Shown piece by piece: positions 17,009-28,332 of a stretch of 37,709 bases of DNA. The notes beneath the pieces are model-generated. The model searched no databases. It was not told the DNA's origin and was given only the letters and a program-made list of their open reading frames with translations. Numbering within the stretch: position 1 is the first letter of the stretch; every line of letters begins with the position of its first letter. The stretch comes from Lysobacteraceae bacterium (GTDB lineage: Bacteria; Pseudomonadota; Gammaproteobacteria; Xanthomonadales; Rhodanobacteraceae), in assembly GCA_004143945.1 (NCBI GenBank), contig SEHB01000014.1:1-37709 (forward strand), given 5' to 3'. The position numbers and the translations under genes are program-made.

Positions 17009-17764
17009 ATGCAACAGGTGGTGCGCGGAATCGTCGTTCCGGACTGGCCGGCCCCGCCCGGCGTGCGCGCGGCGGTGGCGACGCGCGAGATGGATGGCCA
17101 TTCACGCGCGCCGTTCGGGCGCATGAACCTCGGTGCACGCTGTGGCGACGATGCAGCCGCGGTTGCGGCGAACCGCGCCGCGCTCGTTGACGCGTTGCGC
17201 TTGCCGTCGGCGCCGATCTGGTTGCAGCAGGTGCATGGCAGCGTCGTCGTCGACGCGGATGCGGCGCACGGACCGGATGAACCGGTCGCCGATGCGGCCG
17301 TGTCGCGCGGCGCGGCCGTGCTCGCGGTGCTGACCGCCGACTGCGTACCCGTGCTGTTCGCGAGCGATGACGCGCGCGCGATCGGCGTCGCGCACGCCGG
17401 CTGGCGCGGACTCGCGGCCGGCGTGCTCGAGGCGACGCTGGACGCGCTGCACGTCGAACCCGCGCGCGTGATCGCCTGGATCGGGCCCGCGATCGGTGCC
17501 GCTTCGTACGAAGTCGGCGAAGAGGTGCGTGCGGCGTTCGTCGATGCCGATGCAGGCGCAAGGCAGGCGTTCGCCGCGACGCGGCCCGGGCACTGGCAGT
17601 GCGACCTCGCCGCGCTCGCGCGCCGGCGACTCGCGGGAGCCGGCGTCACGCGCGTCTCCGGCGGCGACTTCGACACGTTCACCGATGCGCGGTTCCATTC
17701 CTACCGGCGCGAAACGCGCACGGGTCGCTTCGCGACCCTCGTCTGGCGCGAACCCTCCGCGTAG
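17009..17764 (+). CDS. pgeF: Purine nucleoside phosphorylase / laccase-domain protein PgeF
   Basis: A 251-residue protein of the YfiH/DUF152 family. Metal-site residues are visible in QQVHGSVVV (His), LTADCVPVLFA (Cys) and GVAHAGWRGLAAG (His); family signatures IGPAIGAASYEVGEEV and FHSYRRETRTGRFA also occur. Members act as editing factors in peptidoglycan synthesis (E. coli PgeF) and as zinc-dependent purine nucleoside phosphorylases/adenosine deaminases. It starts at ATG 17009, 9 bases after pilS, so it is probably cotranscribed. Its TAG stop is the TAG of the GTAG head of REP copy 10. Usually it follows rluD, so its position suggests local rearrangement. Confidence 0.92.
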   Translation: MQQVVRGIVVPDWPAPPGVRAAVATREMDGHSRAPFGRMNLGARCGDDAAAVAANRAALVDALRLPSAPIWLQQVHGSVVVDADAAHGPDEPVADAAVSRGAAVLAVLTADCVPVLFASDDARAIGVAHAGWRGLAAGVLEATLDALHVEPARVIAWIGPAIGAASYEVGEEVRAAFVDADAGARQAFAATRPGHWQCDLAALARRRLAGAGVTRVSGGDFDTFTDARFHSYRRETRTGRFATLVWREPSA

Positions 17765-17845
17765 GCTGGACGACCGAAAGTCGGCCGGCGCTCATGCTCC
17801 TCGTGCACCCCAAGCTGCCGGCCGCGCTGCGCGCGTCCAGCCTAC
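17761..17845. repeat. REP pair (BIME) copy 10, supplies a stop codon
   Basis: GTAG at 17761, whose TAG is the pgeF stop. The left unit has the GACC-GAA-AGTC stem variant and the right, inverted unit the CGCGC-type stem, so the pair is flipped compared with most copies. Confidence 0.9.
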
Positions 17846-17873
17846 GGAAAACGGGCGTCCGCGTTGCGCTCTC

Positions 17874-17953
17874 GTAGGCTGGACGACCGAAGGTCGGCCG
17901 GCGCCTTTGCTTCGCACGTACCGCAACACGCATTCGCGCTGCGCGCGGGCTAC
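17874..17953. repeat. REP pair (BIME) copy 11, decayed right unit supplies a stop codon
   Basis: The left unit has a GTAG head at 17874 and stem GACC-GAA-GGTC. The right unit is shortened: read on the minus strand from 17953 it is GTAGCCCGCGCGCAGCGCG, lacking about four bases after the head. Its TAG is the stop codon of the leftward kinase gene. Confidence 0.75.
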
Positions 17954-20409
17954 GGGCGGAGGCCGCGCAACGCGCGCGCCTCGCTGTCGCGCGGCGGCGG
18001 CAGGCCGACCTTCGCGCAGAACGCGACGAAACGGGGATCATCCCGCAACCTCAGGAGCGCAGGGTCGAACAGCAGCAGCGTGATCCCGGGGTCGCGGTTC
18101 GCGAGCGCGCGTTCGAGCCATTCGAGGCTGCGATCGGCGTCGCCGCGCAATGCGTGCACTTCGGCCACCTGGTACGCGGCGAACTGCGCGTGCTTCGCTT
18201 CGAGCGTCGCGATCGCCTCATCCGCTGCCGCGCGATCGCGCCCGGCAACGTGGGCGAACGCGAGCGCGACGTCCTTCCAGACGCCCGCGGGCGTGCCCCG
18301 CGCGGCCTCGAGCGCGGCGCCTGCGTCGCCGCGACCCACCTCGACCAGCGTGAGCTGCGAATGGAACGTCGCGCCTTCGGGCTGGAGTTCGATCGCCCGG
18401 CGTGCCGCCGCCGCGGCTTCGTCGAGGTCGCCGAGCGCGCCGAGGTACACGCTGAGCCAATAGTGCTGCGTCGCATGCAGCGGATCGTCGGCGAGGATCC
18501 CGCGCGTGAGGTCGAGTGCCTCGCGCACGCGTCCCTGAGAGGCGAGTGCGCGGCCGAGGCCGTGCCGCGCGTAGTCGTCGCCGGGTGCGAGTTCGACTGC
18601 GAGTCGGTATTCGGTTTCGGCGCCGCGCCAGTCGTAGTCGGCATTGGCGAGGAGGTAGCCGCGCGCGGCGTGCGCCGAGGCGAGTCCCGGCGCGAGCGCG
18701 AGCGCGGTCTCGACCGCGGTGCGCGCCTCGGCATACGCATCGCGCGCGGCGTCGCCTTCGAGTTCGAGCGCGATGAGGCCGGTCCAGGCGCGCGACAACG
18801 TCGCCCAGGCCTGCGCGTACGCGGGATCGATGTGCGTCGCGCGCGCGAGCGCGTCGATCGCACGGCGCTGGTCGGCGGCGGTGCGGCGATCGGCGTGGAA
18901 GCGTCCCTCCAGATACGCGGCATAGGCGTCGAGGTTGCCGCCAGGAGGGCGGTCGTCGTGCGGCGCGTTGGCCACGCGCGCGAGCAGCTTGCCCTTGAGC
19001 GCGGCGGCGACCGCGGCCGTGATGTCGTCCTGCAGCGCGAACAGGTCCTGGTACGGACGGTCGTAGCGCTGCGACCAGAGCGTGGTGCCGTCGGCGCTGC
19101 GTACCAGTGTCGCAGTCACGCGCACGGTGTCGCCGGCGCGTTGCACGCTGCCCTCGAGCAGGTGCGCGACGCCGAGCGCCGCGCCGATCGCGCGGCTGTC
19201 GGTCTCGGTGTCGCGGAAGCGGAACGCCGAATTGCGGCTGATGACCCTGAGTCCTTCGAACTGCGACAGCGCGACGATCAGGTTCTCCGACAGCCCGTCG
19301 GCGAAATACTGCTGCGCGGCGTCGCCACTCGCGTTGACCAGCGGAAGCACCGCGATCGACACCGGTTCGGCGCTGGCGTCTGCCGCGGCAGTGACGCGCG
19401 GACCGCGATCCGTGGCGAGCCACCACGTACCGGCTGCGATCGCGACGAGCAGTCCGAGGCCGATCCAGGCGCGGCGCGGGCGGGTACCGCGAGCTGTGGC
19501 GCGCGTCTCGACCGCGGCCGCGGGCGGCGGGGTCCGCGGCGGTGGTGCAACGGTAGCCCCTTCCGCAGGGTTCTCGGCGGCCACCGGCGTCGTCGGCGAC
19601 GCGCCCTGGCGCCAGCCAGCCTGCAAGGCTTCGACGCGTCGCGCGAGCAGTGCGGCATCGCGCAGGCGCTTCGCGGGATCCTTCGCGAGCAGGTGGTCGA
19701 GCAGCGGCTGCACCCCCGCGAGCGCCTCAGGCAGCATGGGCAACGGTGCATGCACGTGCTGCACCCCGACCGCGACGTCGCCGCTCCCCGCGTAAGGCAG
19801 GCGTCCGGTCAGCAACTGGTACAGCACGATGCCGAGGCTGTAGAGGTCGGAACGGCCGTCGAGCGGCAGTCCCTGGACCTGCTCGGGACTCATGTAGTGC
19901 GGCGTGCCGATCGCGAGGCCTTCGCCGGTCAGGGCGGTGTCGGCATGCGCCGCGCGCGCGATGCCGAAATCGGCGAGCGCGCAGGAACCGTCGCTGCGGC
20001 GCAGGATGTTGTCGGGCTTGATGTCCCGGTGGATCACGCCTTCGCGATGCGCGTGCGCGAGCGCGAGCGCGACCTGGCGCACGATCTCGAGCGCATCGCG
20101 CGGCGCGTGCGGCGCCGACACCGATACCGGGCCGCCCGCGATGAATTCCATCGCGAGATAGGGCTGGCCTTCGTGCACGCCGACGTCGTGGATGCCGACG
20201 ATGTGGCGGTGCGCGAGCCGGGCCGCTATCCGGCCTTCGCGCAGGAAGCGCTCGGTCGCGGCGGCATCGGCCGCGAGCGCGGGCAGCAGCAGTTTCAGCG
20301 CGACCTCGCGGCCCAGCGACTCCTGCAGCGCGCGATGCACGCTCGCCATCCCGCCGCGCCCGAGCGTGTCGAGGATCTGGTAGCCGGGGATCGTCGCGGA
20401 GGGCGCCAT
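17950..20409 (-). CDS. Membrane Ser/Thr protein kinase with TolB-like and TPR regions
   Basis: An 819-residue protein. The PASTA-less Hanks-type kinase domain occupies residues 10-270: glycine loop GRGGMASV, K39 in VALKLL, catalytic HRDIKPDN (D129), metal-binding DFG (D147), [11 protein letters not shown] proline-rich linker leads to one membrane helix (about 317-336). The extracytoplasmic part begins with a TolB-N/FlgO-like domain ([27 protein letters not shown], about 355-475), as in CadC-like and adenylate-cyclase/TPR proteins. Several TPRs follow (about 500-790; for example AWATLSRAW and [21 protein letters not shown]). The kinase half is cytoplasmic if the topology holds. Its substrate is unknown. 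The gene stands alone, divergent from clpB, with no phosphatase beside it. Its stop codon lies in a decayed REP. Confidence 0.88.
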   Translation of the reverse strand: MAPSATIPGYQILDTLGRGGMASVHRALQESLGREVALKLLLPALAADAAATERFLREGRIAARLAHRHIVGIHDVGVHEGQPYLAMEFIAGGPVSVSAPHAPRDALEIVRQVALALAHAHREGVIHRDIKPDNILRRSDGSCALADFGIARAAHADTALTGEGLAIGTPHYMSPEQVQGLPLDGRSDLYSLGIVLYQLLTGRLPYAGSGDVAVGVQHVHAPLPMLPEALAGVQPLLDHLLAKDPAKRLRDAALLARRVEALQAGWRQGASPTTPVAAENPAEGATVAPPPRTPPPAAAVETRATARGTRPRRAWIGLGLLVAIAAGTWWLATDRGPRVTAAADASAEPVSIAVLPLVNASGDAAQQYFADGLSENLIVALSQFEGLRVISRNSAFRFRDTETDSRAIGAALGVAHLLEGSVQRAGDTVRVTATLVRSADGTTLWSQRYDRPYQDLFALQDDITAAVAAALKGKLLARVANAPHDDRPPGGNLDAYAAYLEGRFHADRRTAADQRRAIDALARATHIDPAYAQAWATLSRAWTGLIALELEGDAARDAYAEARTAVETALALAPGLASAHAARGYLLANADYDWRGAETEYRLAVELAPGDDYARHGLGRALASQGRVREALDLTRGILADDPLHATQHYWLSVYLGALGDLDEAAAAARRAIELQPEGATFHSQLTLVEVGRGDAGAALEAARGTPAGVWKDVALAFAHVAGRDRAAADEAIATLEAKHAQFAAYQVAEVHALRGDADRSLEWLERALANRDPGITLLLFDPALLRLRDDPRFVAFCAKVGLPPPRDSEARALRGLRP

Positions 20410-20463
20410 CGCCGAGCAGGATACTCAAACGTGCCGATCCGGGCCTTCAGCCTGTCGACGCGG

Positions 20464-20494
20464 GTTGAAGAGCCGGTCGGCGCGACCCATCTTC
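20464..20494 (+). promoter_or_regulatory. Sigma-32-type heat-shock promoter of clpB
   Basis: TTGAAG (20465-20470) and CCCATCTT (20486-20493) match the heat-shock consensus CTTGAA and CCCCATNT with 15 bases between. Transcription would start near 20500, giving a leader of about 65 bases before clpB. This fits the known sigma-32 control of clpB in gammaproteobacteria. Confidence 0.7.
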
Positions 20495-20565
20495 GGGACA
20501 TCAGCGGGCGGCCGGGGGCGGCCCGCGACCCACGACTTCTCGCGCGCGTTCCGGAGGGAAAACCC

Positions 20566-23148
<2,583 letters not shown>

Positions 23149-23161
23149 CGTGGGTGCGATC

Positions 23162-23181
23162 GCCCCGGCGCAGGCCGGGGC
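23162..23181 (+). terminator. Hairpin after clpB
   Basis: A perfect stem GCCCCGGC/GCCGGGGC with a GCAG tetraloop, 14 bases after the clpB stop. There is no T tract, so it may instead be an mRNA 3'-end stabiliser or another dispersed hairpin. Confidence 0.4.
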
Positions 23182-23246
23182 CGAAGCCGCGCTCGGGCGC
23201 AGCGAAGACAGGCCCGGCGTCCCGGCTGCACCGCTGTATCCTGCGC

Positions 23247-23272
23247 GAATCCGAATCCCGAATCCCGGTTCC
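23247..23272 (+). repeat. Degenerate heptamer array before fmdB
   Basis: Two exact GAATCCC units with a shortened GAATCC before and GGTTCC after, ending 5 bases before the ATG at 23278. No G-rich left arm is present. Confidence 0.55.
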
Positions 23273-23277
23273 AGACC

Positions 23278-23613
23278 ATGCCCATCTACGAATTCGAATG
23301 CTCCGCCTGCAACGCCGTATTCGACCGCCTGCAGAAGCTTTCCGACCCCGATCCCGTCGAATGTCCCGACTGCGGCCAGCCACGCGTGAAGCGGCGCCTG
23401 ACCGCGCCGGCGTTCCGGCTCGCGGGCAGCGGCTGGTACGAAACCGATTTCAAGAAGGACGGCGACCGGAAGCGCAACCTCGCCGACTCCGGCGAGCCGG
23501 CGAAGGCCGCAGCGCCCGACAAGGCTGCGGACGTGAAACCCGACTCGAAATCCGATTCGAAGACCGAAGCGAAGCCCGTCGCGACACCGGTGACCAAGGC
23601 CGCAACCGACTGA
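23278..23613 (+). CDS. FmdB-family zinc-ribbon protein
   Basis: A 111-residue protein. Residues 1-42 are the FmdB/CxxC-CxxC regulatory zinc ribbon: MPIYEFECSACNAVFDRLQK with CSAC, then CPDC, four cysteines to bind one zinc. After it RLAGSGWYETDFK is a conserved family motif, followed by a low-complexity Lys/Ala/Asp tail (KPDSKSDSKTEAKP). The role is uncertain; the family is named after a putative regulator of formamidase genes. The gene lies upstream of aspS in many proteobacteria, and here only the DUF3011 gene intervenes. The usual ribosome-site position is taken by degenerate GAATCCC repeats. Confidence 0.85.
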   Translation: MPIYEFECSACNAVFDRLQKLSDPDPVECPDCGQPRVKRRLTAPAFRLAGSGWYETDFKKDGDRKRNLADSGEPAKAAAPDKAADVKPDSKSDSKTEAKPVATPVTKAATD

Positions 23614-23693
23614 CGCGGCTTCCCGCTCCGTTCAGCCTCGTGCACTAGACTGGCGCCGCTTGCACGGCACACCACAGTGACAGGGAGCAGAAC

Positions 23694-24326
23694 ATGCGCA
23701 AGGTCATCCATGGAGTCACCGCACTCGCGCTGTCGATCGGCGCGGCTTCGTTCGCAAACGCGCAATCGCCGGCATCGGTGGTCGCGGCAACGGGCGCGCT
23801 CGCGCCGGCCCAGTACGGCAGCGAGTGGCGACCCGGTCCCGACTGGGATCGCGACATCAACGTGCGCTGCGCGAGCGTCGACTTCCGTTATCGCATGTGC
23901 CAGGTCGACACCGGGCGCGGCAGCGACGTGAAGCTCGTGCGCCAGATTTCCGATTCGCGATGCATCGAGGGACGCACCTGGGGCTGGAATCGCGCCGGCA
24001 TCTGGGTCAACGAGGGCTGCGAAGGCGTGTTCCGCGTGCAGCGTCGCTGGACCGGCGGCCCCGGCCACGGCGGCCACGGCCCCGGCCAGGGCGGCTGGCA
24101 GCCGGGCCCGGGTTGGGACAAGGCGATCCGCGTGCACTGCTCCAGCGTCGATTTCCGCTATCGCATGTGCCAGGTCGATACCGGCCGCGGCGGCGATGTG
24201 CGGATCGAGCGCCAGATCTCCGAAACGCGCTGCGTGCGCGGGCAGAACTGGGGCTGGAACCGCGCGGGCGTCTGGGTCGACCAGGGCTGCGATGCCGTGT
24301 TCCTCGTTGATCGTCGCTGGCGCTGA
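23694..24326 (+). CDS. DUF3011 secreted protein with two repeats
   Basis: A 210-residue exported protein. The signal peptide covers about residues 1-23 (ALALSIGAASFANAQ). Two DUF3011 domains (about 53-120 and 142-210) share VDFRYRMCQVDTGRG, R.QIS..RC..G and WGWNRAG.WV..GC. Each has four cysteines, which suggests two disulfides per domain. A linker rich in Gly, His and Pro (GGHGPGQGG) joins them. The family is common in Xanthomonadales and its function is unknown. A GGGAG ribosome site precedes ATG 23694, and TAGACT (23646-23651) may be the -10. It appears to be a stand-alone gene, with a strong hairpin after the stop. Periplasmic or surface location is inferred. Confidence 0.88.
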   Translation: MRKVIHGVTALALSIGAASFANAQSPASVVAATGALAPAQYGSEWRPGPDWDRDINVRCASVDFRYRMCQVDTGRGSDVKLVRQISDSRCIEGRTWGWNRAGIWVNEGCEGVFRVQRRWTGGPGHGGHGPGQGGWQPGPGWDKAIRVHCSSVDFRYRMCQVDTGRGGDVRIERQISETRCVRGQNWGWNRAGVWVDQGCDAVFLVDRRWR

Positions 24327-24345
24327 GCCCGCGACCAGGCGCTCC

Positions 24346-24371
24346 GGACGCCCGCCGAAAGGCGGGCGTCC
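24346..24371 (+). terminator. Strong hairpin after the DUF3011 gene
   Basis: A perfect 11-bp stem, GGACGCCCGCC and its complement, closed by a GAAA tetraloop, 19 bases after the stop codon. The following sequence GCGTTGAAGG has no T run. The placement fits a terminator of the DUF3011 transcript ahead of aspS. Confidence 0.65.
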
Positions 24372-24559
24372 GCGTTGAAGGACGCGTGATCGCAGGTCCC
24401 GCCATCCGCGCGGCTGCGACCCGGCCTGCGGGTCTGACGGAGAGGTCGAACCCCGGGGACGCGAGCCGCGGTGCGCACGGCCGCCACATTGCGGCGCAGC
24501 ACGAACCTCCGTAGCATTCCGCCTCTTGTCCCGCGCCGACCGGCGCCACGCGGAATGCC

Positions 24560-26326
24560 ATGCGTACACACCACTGCGGACTCGTCGACGAAGCCCTGAT
24601 CGAGCAGGCCGTCATCCTTTGCGGATGGGTCGATTCGCGCCGCGACCACGGTGGCGTCGTGTTCATCGACCTGCGCGACCATGAAGGCGTGGTCCAGGTC
24701 GTGGTCGACCCCGACAACGCCGACGCGTTCCGGCTCGCGAGCGCGGTCGGCTACGAGTTCTGCCTGCGCGTGCACGGTCGCGTGCGCCGCCGCGTCAGCA
24801 TCAACGAGCGCGTGCGCACCGGCGCGGTCGAGGTGCTGGCCGATCGCATCGAGGTGCTCAACGCGGCGCGCGACCTGCCGTTCGTGCTGCACGAGACCAC
24901 CAACGAAGACCTCAAGCTCAAGTACCGCTACCTCGACCTGCGCCGCCCGGCGATGCAGCAGGCGATGCGCATGCGCACGCGGCTGGTGTCGGCCCTGCGC
25001 CGGCACCTCGACGAGCGCGGGTTCCAGGACATCGAGACGCCGATCCTGACCAAGGCGACGCCCGAAGGCGCGCGCGACTACCTCGTGCCGAGCCGCGTGC
25101 ACGCGGGCGAGTTCTACGCATTGCCGCAGTCGCCGCAGTTGTTCAAGCAGCTGCTGATGATGGCCGGCTTCGACCGCTACTACCAGATCGCGCGCTGCTT
25201 CCGCGACGAAGACCTGCGCGCCGACCGCCAGCCCGAGTTCACCCAGCTCGACATGGAGTTCGCGTTCGTCGAGGAGCGCGACGTGCAGGATGCAGTCGAG
25301 GGCATGATCCGCGCGATCTTCCGCGAGGTCGCCGGCGTCGAGCTCGAACCCGAGTTCCCGCGCATGACCTATGCCGAGGCGATGCGTCGTTACGGCTCGG
25401 ACAAGCCTGACTTGCGCATCGCGCTCGAGCTCGTCGACGTTGCCGACACCGTCAAGGCCGCCGGCTTCAAGGTGTTCGCCGACGCGGCCGGAGATCCGAA
25501 CGGGCGCGTCGCGGCGTTGCGCCTGCCCGGCGGCGCCGACCTCTCGCGCAAGCAGGTCGACGACCTCGGCCAGCATGTCGCCAGATACGGCGCGAAGGGC
25601 CTCGCCTGGGTCCGCGTCGACGACCGTTCCAAGGGCCGCGACGGCATCAATTCCCCGATCGCCAAGTTCCTCGACGACGCGACGCTCGCGACCCTGCTCG
25701 ACGAAGTCGGTGCGCAATCGGGCGACATGGTGTTCTTCGGCGCTGGCGCGTGGAAGACGGTCTGCGACTTCATGGGCGCGCTGCGCCTCAGGCTCGGCCG
25801 TGATCGCGGCCTCGTCGCGCAGGGCTGGAAGCCGCTGTGGGTGGTCGACTTCCCGATGTTCGAGTACGACGTGGAAGCAGGGCGCTACGTGGCCCTGCAT
25901 CACCCGTTCACCGCGCCGAAGGTCGACGACGTCGGCGATCTCGTCGCGAACGCGCGCGACGCGGTCTCGCGCGGCTACGACATGGTGCTCAACGGCAACG
26001 AGATCGGCGGCGGATCGATCCGCATCCATCGGCCCGAGATGCAGAGCGCGGTGTTCGACCTGCTCGGCATCGGAGCGGAAGAGGCGCAGGCGAAGTTCGG
26101 CTTCCTGCTCGAGGCGCTGAAGTTCGGGGCTCCGCCGCACGGCGGCATCGCATTCGGCATCGACCGCATCGCGGCGCTGATGGCGGGCACCGACTCGATC
26201 CGCGACGTGATCGCGTTCCCGAAGACGACGAGCGCGCAGGACCTGATGACGGCGGCGCCCTCGCCGGTGCCCGCGCCGCAGCTTGCGGAGCTGCACGTCG
26301 CCGTGGTGGCCAAGGATTCCGTGTAG
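24560..26326 (+). CDS. aspS: Aspartyl-tRNA synthetase
   Basis: A 588-residue class IIb synthetase (E. coli 590). The N-terminal OB-fold anticodon-binding domain begins [16 protein letters not shown] with [19 protein letters not shown]. Catalytic motif 2 reads [19 protein letters not shown] and motif 3 [14 protein letters not shown]; the bacterial GAD insertion lies between about 280 and 420. It charges tRNA-Asp. Start is ATG 24560. The TAG stop codon is the TAG of the GTAG head of REP copy 12, as for the DUF748-like and pgeF genes, so the native end (AVVAKDSV) may have been shifted. Confidence 0.97.
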   Translation: MRTHHCGLVDEALIEQAVILCGWVDSRRDHGGVVFIDLRDHEGVVQVVVDPDNADAFRLASAVGYEFCLRVHGRVRRRVSINERVRTGAVEVLADRIEVLNAARDLPFVLHETTNEDLKLKYRYLDLRRPAMQQAMRMRTRLVSALRRHLDERGFQDIETPILTKATPEGARDYLVPSRVHAGEFYALPQSPQLFKQLLMMAGFDRYYQIARCFRDEDLRADRQPEFTQLDMEFAFVEERDVQDAVEGMIRAIFREVAGVELEPEFPRMTYAEAMRRYGSDKPDLRIALELVDVADTVKAAGFKVFADAAGDPNGRVAALRLPGGADLSRKQVDDLGQHVARYGAKGLAWVRVDDRSKGRDGINSPIAKFLDDATLATLLDEVGAQSGDMVFFGAGAWKTVCDFMGALRLRLGRDRGLVAQGWKPLWVVDFPMFEYDVEAGRYVALHHPFTAPKVDDVGDLVANARDAVSRGYDMVLNGNEIGGGSIRIHRPEMQSAVFDLLGIGAEEAQAKFGFLLEALKFGAPPHGGIAFGIDRIAALMAGTDSIRDVIAFPKTTSAQDLMTAAPSPVPAPQLAELHVAVVAKDSV

Positions 26327-26407
26327 GCTCGACGCGCGCAGCGCAGCCGGCTGATGATGGCGCTGCGTACTGAAACGCGCGGGCCGGCCTGCGGCCGTCC
26401 AGCGTAC
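26323..26407. repeat. REP pair (BIME) copy 12, diverged, supplies a stop codon
   Basis: GTAGGCTCGACGCGCGCAGC from 26323; the TAG at 26324-26326 ends aspS. The inverted unit has GGCC-GCA-GGCC and ends CAGCGTAC at 26407. Changes in both feet make it one of the older-looking copies. No REP was found to the right of it. Confidence 0.85.
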
Positions 26408-26439
26408 GAAGAGGCGTTCGCAAGAGGCTGCCCGGCGCC

Positions 26440-27087
26440 ATGAAGCACGCGAGCACCCGCAACCAGCACGTCATCCTGCTGCACGGCATCTGGATGCGCG
26501 GCATCACGCTGCAACTGCTCGCGCGCCGCGTGCGTGCGGCGGGGTACACCGCCGAGATCGTGGATTATGCGAGCGTGTTCAGCGGCATCGCGCCCGCGGT
26601 CGAGGACCTGCGCGAGCGCATGCGTGCGCGCGAGGGCGATGCGGTGCACCTGGTCGGACACAGCCTCGGCTCGCTGGTCGCACTCGAAGCCGCGCGCGGC
26701 GAGCGCGGGCTGCCGAATGGACGCGTGGTCTGCCTGGGCCCTCCGTTGCGCGGCAGCGCGGTCGCGCGCGGGCTCGCGGCGATTCCGGGCGGCAAGCTGC
26801 TGCTCGGCTACAGTGCCGAACCCTTGCTCGCCGGCATCGAGGAATGGACCGGCGCGCGCCGCGTCGGCGTGATCGCGGGCCGGCTGCCGTATGGCCTCGG
26901 CGTCGCGGTCGGTGGCCTCGCTTCGCCGCACGACGGCACCGTTTCGGTCGAGGAAACGCAGCTTGCAGGCATCGCCGACCATCGCACGGTCGCCGCTTCG
27001 CACACCGGGCTGTTGTTCTCGCATCAGGTGGCCGCGCTCACGATCGGCTTCCTCGACGCAGGCCGATTCGCTCCCGAACCGGATTGA
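26440..27087 (+). CDS. Alpha/beta hydrolase (lipase/esterase-like)
   Basis: A 215-residue protein. [12 protein letters not shown] near residue 10 is the oxyanion-hole HG motif, [16 protein letters not shown] (about 69-84) holds the nucleophile serine in GHSLG, and a late histidine in [13 protein letters not shown] can complete the triad; an acid in [15 protein letters not shown] is plausible. Length is short for the fold, as in small triacylglycerol lipase-like proteins of proteobacteria. No signal peptide is seen, so it is probably cytoplasmic. Substrate is unknown. It lies between aspS and ruvC on the same strand, 113 bases after aspS with a REP pair between. Confidence 0.8.
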   Translation: MKHASTRNQHVILLHGIWMRGITLQLLARRVRAAGYTAEIVDYASVFSGIAPAVEDLRERMRAREGDAVHLVGHSLGSLVALEAARGERGLPNGRVVCLGPPLRGSAVARGLAAIPGGKLLLGYSAEPLLAGIEEWTGARRVGVIAGRLPYGLGVAVGGLASPHDGTVSVEETQLAGIADHRTVAASHTGLLFSHQVAALTIGFLDAGRFAPEPD

Positions 27088-27159
27088 GCCGTTGCACCTG
27101 CGCTAGACTGCGCGCGCCGCCACCGACCGTCGTCCTCGTTGAACAGCGCACCACGCCCG

Positions 27160-27726
27160 ATGCCTGCACCCACCGCTCCGCTCGCCGGCGTCGTGCGCAT
27201 CATCGGCATCGACCCGGGCAGCCGCCACACCGGCATCGGCATCATCGACGTCGACGCGGCCGGCCGTTCGCGACACGTGTTCCATGCAGCGCTGAACCTA
27301 GTCGGCAGCGAGGATTTCGCCGGGCGGCTCAAGCAGATCTTCGACGGACTCGGCGAGATCGTCGCGCGCTATGCGCCGCAGGAAGCCGCGATCGAGCGCG
27401 TGTTCATGGCGCGCAATCCCGATTCCGCGCTGAAGCTCGGGCAGGCGCGCGGCGCCGCGATCTGCGCGGTCGCCCATCACGGCGTCGGACTGACCGAGTA
27501 CGCCGCGCGCGAGGTCAAGCAGGCGGTCGTCGGCACCGGCGCGGGCGACAAGGTGCAGGTCCAGCACATGGTCGGCCTGCTGCTGGAACTGCCGGGCAAG
27601 CTGCAGGCGGACGCGGCCGACGCGCTCGCGATCGCGCTCGCGCACGCACATACGCGCGCGAGCCTGCTGCGTGTCGGCATCGAGTTCGGCCAGGGCCGGC
27701 GCAGCGCCTGGAGGCGTCGCCGGTGA
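27160..27726 (+). CDS. ruvC: Holliday junction resolvase RuvC
   Basis: A 188-residue endonuclease. The four acidic catalytic residues are visible: D18 ([12 protein letters not shown]), E79 ([23 protein letters not shown]), D151 and D154 ([16 protein letters not shown]). It cuts Holliday junctions with RuvAB. Start is ATG 27160; an in-frame TTG at 27139 would add seven residues without family support. The C-terminus ([12 protein letters not shown]) is a basic extension. Its stop overlaps the ruvA GTG by 4 bases. CTAGACT at 27103-27109 may contain the -10 of the promoter. I did not recognise a LexA box. Confidence 0.95.
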   Translation: MPAPTAPLAGVVRIIGIDPGSRHTGIGIIDVDAAGRSRHVFHAALNLVGSEDFAGRLKQIFDGLGEIVARYAPQEAAIERVFMARNPDSALKLGQARGAAICAVAHHGVGLTEYAAREVKQAVVGTGAGDKVQVQHMVGLLLELPGKLQADAADALAIALAHAHTRASLLRVGIEFGQGRRSAWRRRR

Positions 27727-28310
27727 TCGGGCGGCTGAAGGGGATCCTCGTGTCGAAGCAGCCGCCGTGGCTGATGCTGGACGTCGGTGGCGTCGGCTAC
27801 GAACTCGAGGCGCCGATGTCGACCTTCTACGACCTGCCCGAAACCGGGCGCGAGGTCGTGCTCTGCACGCACTACGCGGTCAAGGAGGATTCGGTTGCGC
27901 TGTACGGCTTCCTGCGCGAATCCGAACGCGCACTGTTCCGCGTTTTGCAGAAGGTCAGCGGCGTCGGCGCGAAGACCGCACTGTCGGTGCTGTCGGGTGC
28001 GAGCGTCGACGAATTCGCGCGGCTCGTGCACGCCGGCGACCTCACCGCGCTGACGCGCATCCCCGGCATCGGCAAGAAGACGGCCGAACGCATGCTGGTC
28101 GAGCTGCGCGACCGCGTCGATGGCCTCGGCGACGGCGTGCATGCGGGCGGCGCAGGCGCGCCGGGCGATCCCGCGAGCGAGGCCGCGACCGCGCTGCAGG
28201 CGCTCGGCTACAAGCCCGCCGAAGTCACGCGCCTCGTGCGCGACGCGGCGGTTCCCGGCGACAGCGCCGAAGACATCATCCGCAAGGCGCTCAAGGCGGC
28301 GCTGCGCTAG
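27723..28310 (+). CDS. ruvA: Holliday junction DNA helicase subunit RuvA
   Basis: A 195-residue protein. The N-terminal OB domain starts (GTG as Met) [27 protein letters not shown]. Two helix-hairpin-helix motifs follow, [15 protein letters not shown] and [18 protein letters not shown]. The C-terminal domain III ([18 protein letters not shown]...) binds RuvB. RuvA tetramers hold the four-way junction for RuvB. GTG 27723 is chosen because it overlaps the ruvC stop (GTGA), the standard coupling, and gives the normal family N-terminus. Confidence 0.96.
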   Translation: MIGRLKGILVSKQPPWLMLDVGGVGYELEAPMSTFYDLPETGREVVLCTHYAVKEDSVALYGFLRESERALFRVLQKVSGVGAKTALSVLSGASVDEFARLVHAGDLTALTRIPGIGKKTAERMLVELRDRVDGLGDGVHAGGAGAPGDPASEAATALQALGYKPAEVTRLVRDAAVPGDSAEDIIRKALKAALR

Positions 28311-28332
28311 CACTCCCACGGGCCAGCACGAC

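Noticed and set aside
18154-20565. Large N-terminal extension of the clpB frame
   Set aside because: It is antisense to the kinase gene. A good ribosome site and the normal ClpB N-terminus place the start at 20566.
27139-27159. TTG start for ruvC
   Set aside because: It adds seven residues not typical of RuvC; the ATG at 27160 already provides a family-like N-terminus. It cannot be excluded.
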